A stretch of DNA of 64,000 nt from Phragmites australis (GCF_958298935.1 NC_084943.1:4598001-4662000); one strand, 5' to 3'. Positions 38,248 through 49,400 are shown, counted from the stretch's first letter. Numbers and translations: made by a program. Notes: generated by a model not told the origin, from the sequence alone.

Positions 38248-41200
38248 TGTCACACCCTGATTTTCGCTTTTCTCAATTTTCTAAAATTTTCCAAGATTAG
38301 AAACTAGTTTGAATAATTAGAATAGGAAAAAGCCTATTTTCTAAATTCAAATTCAAATTTGAATTAAGGATATTAATTGTTTGAATGCATTCATGCTGAA
38401 AATAGGTATATATGTTTTATTTGGATTTTGTTGGATTTTATTTGAGCTCCTTTGGACTTATTTAAATTCAATTATATTAAATTTCAAAATATCAAAATGT
38501 TTTCACAAGATCAAAATGTTTTTATTTTGCTCTTATTATATTTCCTTCTTTTCTCTGAAATTCCAAAAACCCTAAAGCCTAGTTAGACCCAAACCCCTTC
38601 TATAACCCTACCTAGTTCAAGCCCAGCCCATTCCGGCTCTCATTTCCTTTCGGCCTTTTTTTTTCTTTCCTACTTGGGCCAAGCCCATTTGGCCGGTCCC
38701 TCTCCCTCTTCCCTCTCCCTCACCCGAGCATGGGCCGTGCCAGCCCAGCAGCGCAGCTGCTCTTGGCCAAGCTTAACAGCCGCACCAGCCCACCTTCCAT
38801 CTCCCTCTGCTCGAAAATGCCTCGCCGGTTTTTGCCTCCACCCCGGTCGTCGTCTCTAAGTCGACTTCACCGCGCCGCCGCCGAGTCCAAGTTGGAATTG
38901 ACGCCGCCCAAGAGTCCCGTGCCGTTCTGAGACCCTGTCATGCCGCCTATATAACCCAGCCGTCCCCTTCGATTTTTCCTCAAACCAAACCCACATCTAG
39001 TGCATCTCACTGAGATCCAGTGCTCCGTCGCCACCATTAGCGCCGTCCCATCGCCCTAGTGTTGTCTACCCTCACAAGAGACTACCAGCAGACCCGTCTG
39101 CCCTCGTCGAAGCTCGAGCCACCGTCACCTTCGCCTTTTGGTCGCCGAAGCTGTCCCTCCGACGAGATCCCAAGCCCTCCGCCGCCTCCAGCGTTGACAC
39201 CCCCCTTCCAGTGCTTCACTGCCCTCGGTAAGCCCCAAAATGGACTCCACGTGCCCTCCTGCTTCTATTCCGCCGCTCATTGTTACCGCTGGCAGTCAGA
39301 GTGCCACCCGGCGTGTTCTTCGACGAGTGCGCCGCCATGTTTCCCCTCGGCTCCACCATGTTTGTTCCCTCCGACTGTCCCCTTTAGCCCAGCCATCCGA
39401 TCTGTGTTGAGTATTCCAGATTAGATCTAAAACATACCGGTTCGGTAGCCAACCAGAGCATGCCACATGTCCACTTTAATCCCAGTTAGCCTTCATGCCC
39501 TATCAGTCAGCCATGTCATCGCCACATGTGCTGGCACCTAGCAGATCTCGCTGATGTGTCAGCCCAGTCATACCCAATTAGCAACCACGCAATAAATAGG
39601 GTTTTTCAATACAAAAATAATTCCAAATATTCCTGAGAATTGGTAAGTTTGCAGTTTATCCCCTGAACTTTTCTATAATTACAAAAGATCCCCTACCTTT
39701 TCATACTTAGGCCCCTGGACTTTTCCAAAATTACAAATAGGTCCTTCTATTTTTACAAAAAGGTCCCTAAAATGTTCTTTTAATTACAAATTAGTCCTTT
39801 TCTTTTATAAAATAAACCCTAATCTTGTTTTTAGTGTAACTTTTTCGTCGTAGCTCTGTTTTAAGCGATTCTTGCGCCGATAGATTCGTTTCTCCAAGCC
39901 CTATCTTTCTAGATAGGCTTTGTCTTGTTGTTATTTTGTTTTGTGTCATGTTCTTAGTGTATTTTATTTATGTGCTTTGCCGGTAATTGTGCGATTAGTT
40001 CACAACATCTCGGATTAGTTTGAGGAACATCAAGATCAAGAGCTAGGATACACTAAGAAGCAACAAGGAGAAGGCAAGTGTCCTTAATCATCTTGAACCT
40101 ATGATTTAAACTATTTTGTTTTACAAAATTGCATGTAGTGTCTGTCAATATTATAGGTAGTCACCTATATTAGGATTTTAACTAGATTTTTCCTTATCAT
40201 CCTTTGGAACCTAGATGATTTATGATTATGTATCTTTGGTGGATAGATTGCTTAGCCATGCTTTTGGGATACTAGGAAGTGTCATAATCTTGACTAATGA
40301 ACATATGCAACAATAGTGGTTAACTTGTTAATGGTTTAGCAACATGGAACCCTAGGCCTTGAGTACAGGGATGTTGGTGATAGTGGTCATGGTTATATGA
40401 TCGATTTAGTGTTTTCTAAAGTGACCTAATTAAGGACCGGCTTATGGTGCGACAACCCGAGAAGTTTCGTACAAACACGAGACTGATATGGGTAGGCTTA
40501 GCCGATTAATTAGGATTCTTCCAGTGTTGTGTGGGCCAGATAGGAGGCGTGGATGAGGAAAGTTAATTCTCAGAAACCACAGGGCACAAGAGGGGGCTTT
40601 TAGGTGGCAGCACCTAGCGGTGAAACTTGGAGTGTTGGTGACACATACTGAGAGAATTCTTTGTAAAGGCTTCGTAGTGATCTCCTAGCAACACACCACT
40701 GGTGTATGTATAGTGCTTGGCCGGCATTGCAATATGGAGACTTTAGTCATCTGCTTGCAGGTGATGAAATCATAACTCATGAGAAAGTTGTACAACCTCT
40801 GCAGAGTGTAAAATCTGATATATCAGTCGTGCTCATGGTCATGAGAGACTTGGATCCTCATATGATTAGTTGATTTTGGTTATGGTCATGGTTTTGATAC
40901 AGTACAAGGAGTACTAGTTGGTTATGGTTTACAAGATGGGGGAACCTTGTATAGGTGGTTTAGGTTACATTCACTTAATAACTGCTTAATACTTTTGAGT
41001 CTAAATATCTTTTCTTTACTCGCATTTACGCAAATATATCATGTGTTAGCCTGTTTTTGTTGAAAGCCTACATATCATTATTTTTCCACAATTGCTGAGT
41101 ACTCCATATGCTCACCCTTGCTATCTTCCATAATACATATGCTGCTCAGTGGAGGACTTTCAAAATTTCCAAGACGACGACCTGATGTTCTAGGATTGTG

Positions 41201-41439
41201 TTTTCCGGTCGGTACTTGTGGAGTGCTTGGTCGTCGATCCTTTCGTCCCGCTGCTGTCGTTTAGTCTGCTATTGATTAGCTAATAGAATTGTTTAGGTGA
41301 AGTCTTAAATAAATTTTTTTAATGGTTGTAAGTTAAAGTATTACTTTTTTTACTTCATCTATGATGTCCTTATGTGTGTTGAATTTTCTGGGCACACATA
41401 AGCCGTATCAGGTTTTGTCCGATAAAACCGGGTGTGACA
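38248..41439 (+). mobile_element. Solo gypsy-type LTR, same family, with near-perfect target duplication
   Basis: The LTR starts TGTCACACCCTGATTTTCGC and ends ACCGGGTGTGACA. The flanks are GCTAC (38243-38247) and GCTAT (41440-41444). Copy 1 has the matching uninterrupted site, read on the plus strand as GGTAATGGTAGCTAGATTTT at about 30142-30161, which confirms the borders. At 3192 bp it is related to the LTR at 33471-36600 along its length, for example TTTTAAGCGATTCTTG and the CTGAGTACTCCAT blocks. The GC-rich frames at 38674-39424 are LTR leader, not genes. Confidence 0.9.
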
Positions 41440-41684
41440 GCTATCATTACCTCTTTTACCTTTGGATGGAGGATTTGGGTATATGATGATCAAGGTCTTC
41501 ATCAATACGCCCATTCTTGTACATTTGACGTCTTTGCTTTAACCTTTACTTCATCTTGTGTGCCAAATCTTCAAATCCCTGAACTGACCCATGGACTTCA
41601 AGTATTCTTTAGAACCCAAACCGATTGTGGCCCCTTCATATTGGTGATGACTTCCTTGGGTACCCAAATGGGTTGATTTTACCT

Positions 41685-42378
41685 TTAATCCTTTTTCCCA
41701 ACCATGTGTGTAACCACTTTGCCGTTGTCCTTCTTGAGCTTGTAGTAGTTGCTCTTGGTCTTGATTTTATAGTTGGGATTGGTGTAGATGTTTGAGATCT
41801 TATTTGAGAAGTTCATCATCATCTTCTTCTTCTTGATCTCCTTCTTGACTTGCTTGTATTGGAAGGACTTGTGCCCTTCTTGATGACATTTGAAATATGT
41901 CATGATGGACCCCTCCACAAGTTTATTCACCATGTTATCATGGTTATCTTGAGGAGGTTGGACACGATTCTTGCCATTCAATCTTGTTAAGTCTTTCTTG
42001 AACTTCTGCACTTCCTGCTTGAGCTCATCATTCTCTTGTGCAATGAGATTATTATATGATTCTACAATAACATAATCAACACATGTCTCATTACAAAGAG
42101 GTGAGCTAGATAGATCAATTAAATCATCATAAGAAGTGAAATCAGCTACCTTAGGATTAAAATCAAAGAGAGGTAGATTGCTTCAAAGGGACCTTAGGTT
42201 GAGATTCAATGCCATCAAGATTTATCTTAAGCTCTTCATGCTCCTTATTTAGCAATTCAAATTTATTCACTAAATATTTATAATTAGAAACAAATATAGT
42301 ATGAATGTTATTAAGGGTATTGAGTTTTTTAAGTTTTTTAGTTTGTTTTTTTAAGACCCTTTGTTGCTTATTAATCAA
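41685..42378 (-). pseudogene. Antisense gag remnant of copy 2
   Basis: The frame at 41685-42011 has a gag tail with a zinc-knuckle relic, YFKCHQEGHKSFQYKQ, in which two Cys are Tyr. The frame at 42163-42378 has KKLKKLNTLNNIHTIFVSNY and FELLNKEHEELK. These match the gag tail of copy 1 at about 29200-29917. Non-functional. Confidence 0.72.
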
Positions 42379-42617
42379 TTTAAGAAGTTCTTCTTAAGAG
42401 GGTGAATTTTTATCGGATTCATTATCACTTACATTGCTTTTCATATATTTGGTCATAAGTCACTTGTGTGATGTACCGTTCTCCAATTTAGATTCCTGAA
42501 CTTTTCTAAATAAGAAATATGGTAGCAAATCACTGAAAGCATGCAAGAAGGCTTACGGGGTTACACGCATTACAAATGCATCATGCATGGTATTCATAAA
42601 CTTATTATAACATGCAC

Positions 42618-42774
42618 TGTGAACTGAGCATAGTTTAATTGGTTAGCGTGCTTGCGGTGAAACATGTCTACCGGATTCGAGACACAGTCTCGAGTGCACA
42701 TATTTATAAAATAGCTATATATCTTTATTAGTATAGAGACCTAAAGTTACACTTCCTTCATATAAAAATTATAC
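42618..42774 (+). mobile_element. tRNA-derived SINE with 10-bp target duplication
   Basis: The flanks are TAACATGCAC at 42608-42617 and 42775-42784. The 157-bp body has an A-box-like AGTTTAATTGGTTAGCG and a B-box-like GGATTCGAGAC (about 42672-42682) with tRNA-like spacing. It ends in an AT-rich tail. It is a polymerase III SINE of a different type from the one at 18242-18411. It lies in intron 3 of the truncated reductase gene, about 60 bp beyond the donor site of exon 3. Confidence 0.8.
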
Positions 42775-43571
42775 TAACATGCACACTGTGCCTGTGCCTG
42801 ATCGAGTAGACTCGATCGAGGGAAGTAGCTCACTTCTCTGCACACTTCTTCAGCTTCCATGCCTGACCTGGCATAGTTCACAACTACCTGGACAAATAAA
42901 AAAAACAAGGTGCTCTTAGTTAACCAATATAATATAAGAACACTAAAGTTGAGCCAGCCATACATTAATTCATGTGAGGCAGAGGTTCTTTGTTTTGCTT
43001 TCAAGAAATAATAATGCACGTTTTTCATTTGCTGACACAAGTAAATAAACACCTTGCACCCTGCTTTGCCAAGAGCCACAGCAATGGCTCTGCCAATCCC
43101 TCTGGATGCTCCAGTGACAACTGCAACCGGGGCTGCAAGCTGTGCCCAGCCATCCATGTTCACTCCACTTGTAGCTCTGATCTGGTCACGTATCCTGACT
43201 ACAGACAGTTGGTAGTTTCTGACGTCAGATGAAAGATCATATGTATCGTACAGGCGAGGCGACTGATAAGAATGTGATGTATATATATACTAGTTGAGTG
43301 CCCGTGCGTTGCAACGGGAATACAAACATCAATGGCGGCACAAGCACATCCTCTTCACAACATACCTCCCTTGCTTCATTTTCCAATTCTCTACCCAGTA
43401 AAACCCATCTTCCTATTAAAAACAATCAAAAACTCAATTAATGGCCATAATTGAGCTAAACACCGGCAGCAAACAAGAACCAAATATTCTGGAAGCAATT
43501 CTAAGGAAAGATCGGGATGATAAAACCACTTATACAATTTTCATGGCTACTCACAACCATGGAAGTCGATT

Positions 43572-43753
43572 GTTAATAATTTGAAATTAGTTTGTGCATT
43601 TTCTATTTATTCATCACAAAAAGGCTCGTGCCTTTGCATACGATTCCCTATGGGACGGAAGGGTTAATAATTGGAAATTAGATTGTGCATTTTCTATTTA
43701 TTCATCACAAAAAGTCTTGTGCCTTTGCATACTATTCCCTATGGGACGGAAGG
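43572..43753. repeat. Tandem duplication of a 91-bp unit
   Basis: Two adjacent copies start GTTAATAATT at 43572 and 43663. Both contain GTGCATTTTCTATTTATTCA and end GGGACGGAAG. They differ at a few sites. A further short direct repeat, AATAGTGTGTTCAAACCAAG, occurs at about 43799 and 43926. Both lie in the 3' part of the Helitron. Confidence 0.85.
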
Positions 43754-44654
43754 GCAGCTTCGACCATTGACGACCATCCAGCGAAGAACTTCCACAACAA
43801 ATAGTGTGTTCAAACCAAGCATTAAGGCCTCTGCTTGCCTTGATTTCTTTAGGCAACCTTTGCTTCTGCTAAGATATGGTAGCATAAGAAAAGAGAATTC
43901 ATTTAGAAAAATTGCATACTCATCAAATAGTGTGTTCAAACCAAGCTCCAGGTGGGCTCTTCAGATTACTAATCTAGTAAATTTCCAATGGCCAAGCGAT
44001 ATACCATGTTTGAAAACGAAAGAAAGTAGGTTCCTTAGTCATATGCAAAACATGAAAGTATACACGATTTTGAAATGTTTGATCAGATACCTCACCGTGC
44101 AATTCATGTAGTGCATAGCAGATGAGCACTATCTTTCAAAACCAATGAACACACTGTGATACGAGACAGACTGTGAATATTAGTGAAAAAGGCAGAAAAT
44201 AAGACTAAGTTGTCAGGAAATATTAGGACAAATTGCAAGGTGGTAGAAAACCTTCCAACAGGTTTAGATGACCAAAATTGAAAGTTAATACAGCTCTAAT
44301 AAGCAGAGACGCTCAACATAAGGAATGTGGGGAAACATATCTGACTTGAAGTGCATAGGAAATATTACAGACTTTATTATGTATAAAAATTCATCAAGTA
44401 TTACATTGAATAATTCACAGGACTTTGAGAAAAACAAGGGTCAATCGCATGAGCATTCATACAGACAGCCGTGAACAGATCTTGAATAAGAAAAAAAAAA
44501 GACAATTCTAAGAATCAATCACTATTCAAGACAAGCGTTTCCTATTGACGAGCAGCTTGTAGCTAGCAACATGTACAGATTGGACAAGGGGCTCCATGCC
44601 AATCGGAGCTGCAGGAGTGCACGAACGACACTGCTTCAAATTTAAAATGTTCAC

Positions 44655-45156
44655 CTGATGCCGCTGAGACGAAAACATAATCGCCTTTCTTGGGTTTGGA
44701 CACATCGAAAAATCCAGTGTATGCAGTAAGACCAGGCATGCCTGAGTGGTCGAGGTTGTAGCATAGTTAGAAAATAACTTTGCACAGGATTTGAGATTTC
44801 AGAGGAACTATACAACATTGGCTTTCAGTAAAAGATAAAGGAACAATCAACTACTCAACTCAACTCATGACATTATGATTTCTCAGTCAGATAAACAGAA
44901 CAAAGAAAAAAAGGTTTTCATGGATTAAAGATGGCATTTTCCTCGAGGTAAAAGAGTGTGCGCTAACAATGAACTCACCAAGAACACCTATGTAGTACGA
45001 CAGAAGCATTTCAGGATGATTGATCTTGAAGAGAGACTCTGGATTAGGGATGAGTATGTACTCCTCCCATCCAGTTATTCCCCACACAAGATCACTGACC
45101 TTGAAATTTGGGTGCTCGGATGCTACCACCTTACTTACTCCATGGTTAACCAAAAC
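44655..45156 (-). pseudogene. Captured fragment of an NADP-dependent 2-alkenal reductase (two exons)
   Basis: The intact family (zinc-less medium-chain dehydrogenases) reduces reactive alkenals with NADPH in the cytosol. Exon A is 44979-45156: GVSKVVASEHPNFKVSDLVW, ITGWEEYILI, then MLLSYYIGVLG. Exon B is 44655-44741: MPGLTAYTGFFDVSKPKKGD, then YVFVSAASG. The exon A to exon B junction keeps phase with GT-AG borders, and exon B ends in an intact donor. The N-terminal exons with DPYMRGRM-type sequence and the cofactor-binding exons are absent. Both exons are free of stops and lie within the Helitron, in its direction. Confidence 0.85.
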
Positions 45157-45959
45157 CTGCAAGGTTTTGTACCAAGAGATACAACAGAATTGTAAAGTTC
45201 CCAGTTTGAAAATAAGAGGGTAAATGGAAGAAATAGTGGACTCTGCTCTAGTGAAGAAGCTGAACAGAGTATTGTAAATTTCATAGTTGCACAACAAACA
45301 ACAAAACCACTTGTGTGTTGTCCAAAATTTGTTGTTCAGAGCACACTGAATTCTTCATTTTCATCCCAATTAATAAATAAGCCATAGATTTGCAGTCACT
45401 TTCGATAAATAGTCCAATTTGATCGCTCAACTAACATACTTGGGAGACAGTGAAAACCTTTTCCGAAATCAACAAGATGAATCTCAGAGGCCAGATTCAA
45501 CCAAACCTGCTTTCATCAGATTCATCTAGACCTGGTACTTTCTGGCATGAAGTCAATAATTTTTTTTTTTAAAAAAAAGTGGCAGGAGCTCTGCATATGC
45601 ATTCAAAGGAAAGAAATATCAGCAGTACCATGGATAGCAAGTCAACAGATTAGATAAAAGAGTAGCAACCCTTACTAACAAATTAAGAAATGAACTCTAA
45701 AGCTTTTGCTTGACTCTAATATTAACTCTTACAGCTTCTTACAACCACTGTGGTACTGGAATTTTAAAAGTCTACAAGCTTTGTTCAGAGCATACTGATT
45801 GGTATGTCGTTAGCCAAATTTGTCACTTACTCACAGTCACCACAACCCACGGTTTAACGCCATCTACTTACATTTCCAAGTTTCATACATTGGAAAATAA
45901 TCAAATGATACGGATAAATAAAGAGACATAGATAAATTGCAGGAGATGAGAGCAACTCA

Positions 45960-46690
45960 CATTGGAACAGAAGCCTAGTGTGGGTGTGATTCGGTGTGAA
46001 CTCCTTGATGATGAGGTGCTCAGTTCTGTGGTAGTAGTTGCCGTTCAGGATCACCAGAATTCCACCCGTCTCGCCTCCTCCCAGATGAAGATCAGAGAGA
46101 TCAAAATAAGCTCTAGTGCCATCAGATTTACATACAAAATGTTTATTAAGCTTAAATATTTGCACCAGTTTGAAAGAAAAAAGTCAAAACAGTTTGCAAG
46201 AAATACATGCATAGTTTCAAGTGAGACCTCCTTTCCAGATTAAATCGACCATGAATTCTAGGTTTTATATTCTAGTTACAATAGGTGAACAGAGGCAATT
46301 CAATCTTGCCAAACTGATTGATGTACAATTTGAAATTTTATATAAGCCTCAAACGAAGTTATGATAAGTGATAAATAGGGGAAAAGCAGCAAGCATGAGC
46401 CATCTGTCTGACCTTTGTAGTGTATGGTGGAGGTAGCGGGCACCTTCTCCGGGCCTGTTGTGGATGGAAGAAGACGGGGGCGAGACGGCGGATCACCACG
46501 GGCACGGATCGATTGAAGCACAGGTTGGGGCCGATTCGGGATCGAATTCCGCGGATGGTGCGATTCGGTGCAGTGCAACGATAGGAGATTTGGGGGTTTC
46601 GTGTGGGAAAGAACGGAATCGACGGGGTTTCACAGGGAAAGGGAAGGAACAGATCGGCACTACAGCGAGAATCGGTCAATCTAATTAGCA
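45960..46690 (-). other. Possible second captured fragment in the Helitron, not identified
   Basis: A minus frame near 45960-46150 reads SDGTRAYFDLSDLHLGGGE and NYYHRTEHLIIKEFTPNHTH, and is bounded by possible splice sites. An upstream stretch (46430-46690) ends at a plausible AAAG/GTCAGA donor. The composition changes here compared with the flanks. I recognise no family. It could be exons of another host gene, or chance frames. Confidence 0.3.
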
Positions 46691-47829
46691 AGAATCACTC
46701 ACATGGCCAGTACAAAGGTATGAAAACTAAATGGGGGAATAGAAAGGCAAGAACTTGGATCAGCAAAAAATCAAGGACCCACGAAACAAGCACATTCTCA
46801 CCTGTTTGTTCTTCTTTGCATCCAACTCTCCGACGGTGGATGGCTCTCCGGCGACGCAACCTCAGGGATGGGGACATCGTGGTGATCGGAGCCACGCGAG
46901 CTCATCCTCCTCCTCCGGATCTGGGGTATAGCTGGCGGCGGCGGCCCCCCTTCTCCCGATCTTCCCCACCTCCCTCCATCCCTCCACGAGGCAGCGAGGG
47001 GTCGTCGAGGGGGGGGGGGGACGAGCCGGTGGCAGATCCTGCGAGAATCCCGCCCAGGCGGCGGGGCGCCGCCACGAATATAGCCAGGCGGCGGGGCGAG
47101 ACCCCCCCCCCTCCCCAGAAAATGGCGCTCTGGACTGCCCCGGCCCCCTTAACGATGGGCGATTTTGTCGGGTTTTCCACTTTTTGTCCTCCAACCTCAT
47201 AGCATACCGAGGCGGCGGCGCGGTTGTGGACGACCGGAGTGGTGCACAGGCGCACGGGGTGGCGTCACGGTTGAGGACGTCCGGAGCGGCGGCGCGATGG
47301 CCGGGGAACCGGGATGATAGCACGGTGGTTGGTGAAGGAGCGGTGGTGCGGTAGAGGATCTGGTGGAGGAGGAGAGGGGATCGGAGGGGGATGTGGCAGC
47401 AGGCGGAGGAGTAGGAGATCTGGTGCTAGGGTTTGGGAGCGGACGTGCGATGCGGGTGGACGGATTGCCAGGCGGGATCTGTTGGACGCGCGATGAGGAG
47501 AGGCGCGACAGGCGTGGTGGGGAAGGGCGGAGCGTGATTGCCGGGCGGGAGCTGTTGGACGGGCGATGAGGAGCGCGGGCGCGTGGGACTGATCGGACGG
47601 GCGAGGAGCGGACGATCGTCCGACTGGGGCAGACGAAAAGATGCATTGCAAACGTTTTAAGTAGTAGAGATACTATTGTCCTCGAATAAGTTTGGTCGAT
47701 TGCCTACCTGACGTGGAGAGAGCCACCGGCGGCCGTCGACGACATTGCCGCAGCCCCGCCACGTTGCTGCGGGGGCTGAGACGCGCAGGCGAAGACGAGG
47801 CCGGCGGAGCATGATGTGGTGGAGGCCAT

Positions 47830-49400
47830 GGCAGAGGGACTGGTAAGAGCAGATCCAGCGGCCTCACCACTGGGCTCGCTATCGGCATTTTTAGCGATCG
47901 CACGTCAAAAGGCCGGTCCAGCAGACTCGGCATCGGGCACGCCAACACTATCGCGTCGCTATCGAGCTGGGCACCACCGCCATATGTAGCGGGCACTCTC
48001 GCCTCGCCATCTCGGCCGCGTGGCGCTCGGCTCTTGAACACGTTGGAGAGAGGAGAGACCAGAGGAGAGAAGACAGCAAGCCAAATGCTTCAAAAAATCA
48101 TTTCTTCTCCCCACTTTTATAAATTCAAAAGGTGATTTTACGGAGCTTCTAAAATTACGTCGATTTTTATGCTAATAGAATAAATAACAAAGAACCTATT
48201 TTAACTGGATTCAACTCAAAATCTCATACATATATTAAATAAAAATTTCCCAAATTTAACTGTTTTTGTAAATTATTTGAATTTTTAGGGCCTCAAATAA
48301 ATTTCCAAAAATCTGTAAAAATTCACTAATATTTTTCTTATGTGATGGACTAATTTCTAAAATTATTTTAATCCTAGGTTATATGATGAAAAATGAGTTA
48401 CTTTGTAATGCTTCATTTATACGTATTTTTATCATTTCATGTGAACAGTGGTCTCTTGTTGCTCTAAAAATTCTAAAACTTTTTGTTTGTGTTACATAAT
48501 CTATGTGCCTAATTTCTAAAATTATTTTTAGCCCTAAGTTATATGGTGAAAAATTAAATTTATTTTAATGCTCTATTTTCGTACAAAATAGCCGTTGAAC
48601 AAAATTAGCTGTTGGAAAATAGCCATTGTAATAAAACCGTTGTAAGAAACAACTGTTGTGAAAAAAATATAGTACATGAGATATGGAGAGTGAGATTTAG
48701 CTATCTGCTGGGTATGCAGAAATATGAATCTTTTAAGTAGATAATCAAATAAAAATATGATTAGTCTAATTTAACAGTCTGCTAGAGTTACTCTAAGTTG
48801 CTATCTGCTGCTCATGGTGCTTTAAATTCAGAGTTAGTTAGGGATCTGGGAGCGTACATACCAAAGAAACGAAAAGAAGGCTGCCCCGATGCGCCGCGGG
48901 TCAAATGGAGGCTTGCTTTGGAGTTTGGATGATCGATCGCTCAAACTGTATGCACGAAGTTTGTGCTACTTTCCTCTGTTTGCCTCATTTGTGCTACTTT
49001 CCTCTGTTTGCAGCTGCTTAGAACCTTTTTTATTCTCGTTTTTGTTCTCTTGCACGAAGTTGAAAGCAATAATGTACCTAGTATTTTGGCTGGTAACATG
49101 GACATTATGGAACGGAAAAAGGAAAACCGGCATGCCGTTCTCGTTAATATTTGCATATGTGATAATGGCGTAAAAGAGGCGAGGTTTTGGTACACCCGAC
49201 GACAAACCAGTTTGTTTGGATTGGAAAGATATCGTCCAGCACCGAGCGGTCCTTCATGATTAACGCTGCAGTTCGCTTTCCCCGACCAACTCGTCCAACG
49301 AAAAAGAAGCGGACCACGTCGTCCTAGCGGTGGTGACCCGGACGGCCTGATCCGGTAAACCAAACAGGCTGATAGATTACGTGCCTGTCCCGGCTTGGAT
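47830..49400. other. Upstream region of the truncated reductase and intergenic DNA
   Basis: The first 230 bp are GC-rich and probably the 5' leader and promoter of the FabG-type gene. From 48120 to 48660 the DNA is AT-rich. It contains TTCCAAAAATCTGTAAAAAT and TTTCTAAAATTATTTT motifs that resemble the arms of the MITE at 4199-5017, but no termini are seen. Short frames at 48889-49363 have no family motif. Confidence 0.4.

Larger units (their letters stand above)
32232..42469 (-). mobile_element. SIRE/Maximus-like copia element (copy 2), truncated, with two nested solo LTRs
   Basis: On the minus strand its 3' LTR runs from 36942 (TGTAGCGAAC) down to about 32232, ending near GGTGACG. It is interrupted by a solo LTR at 33471-36600. 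The purine tract AAAAGGGGGAGAT lies next to the LTR at 36943-36955. Internal sequence continues to 42469, interrupted by a second solo LTR at 38248-41439. Antisense gag pieces are at 41685-42378. The 5' half of gag, the primer-binding site and the 5' LTR are missing beyond 42469. It is the same family as copy 1, and the two form a large inverted repeat. Confidence 0.78.
43290..47670 (-). mobile_element. Non-autonomous Helitron carrying gene fragments
   Basis: On the minus strand it starts TCTCTACTACTTAAAACG at 47670. It ends CTAG at 43290, preceded 7 nt upstream by a hairpin-forming CCCGTTGCAACGCACGGG (43301-43318). The flanking host bases are A (at 47671) and T (at 43289), the expected A/T insertion site. 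These are the termini of maize-type Helitrons. No Rep/helicase or RPA is present, so it depends on an autonomous partner. It is 4381 bp and lies in intron 1 of the FabG-type gene, in the same direction. It carries two exons of an alkenal reductase, possible further fragments, and a GC-rich 5' part (46800-47650) without a recognised gene. Confidence 0.9.
42834..47829 (-). pseudogene. Plastid 3-oxoacyl-ACP reductase (FabG-type SDR), exons 1-3 only
   Basis: The intact family reduces 3-oxoacyl-ACP with NADPH in plastid fatty-acid synthesis. Exon 1 is 47708-47829 (MASTTSCSAGLVFACASQP, a Ser/Ala-rich transit peptide), exon 2 is 43053-43194 and exon 3 is 42834-42887. All have GT-AG borders and matching phases (318 nt, 106 codons). 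Exon 2 carries the Rossmann dinucleotide-binding motif AVVTGASRGIGRAIAVALGK, followed by VVVNYARSGMEAEEVCRE across exons 2-3. The exons for the NNAG motif and the catalytic Ser-Tyr-Lys are not found to the left, where SINE and retrotransposon DNA take over for more than 20 kb and the TLC gene follows. I call it a truncated gene; a rearranged remainder outside the window cannot be excluded. Intron 1 holds the Helitron at 43290-47670. Confidence 0.85.

Noticed and set aside
38674..39424. Frames of 61-121 codons
   Set aside because: Located within the solo LTR at 38248-41439, in its GC-rich leader; Ser/Pro-rich without a domain.
42640..42700. tRNA gene
   Set aside because: Same reasoning: internal promoter boxes only, AT-rich tail and a 10-bp duplication.
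46603..47651. Frames of 120-200 codons on both strands in the Helitron 5' part
   Set aside because: Pro/Arg/Ser-rich shadows of GC-rich DNA with no family motif; the 5' Helitron end overlaps the region.
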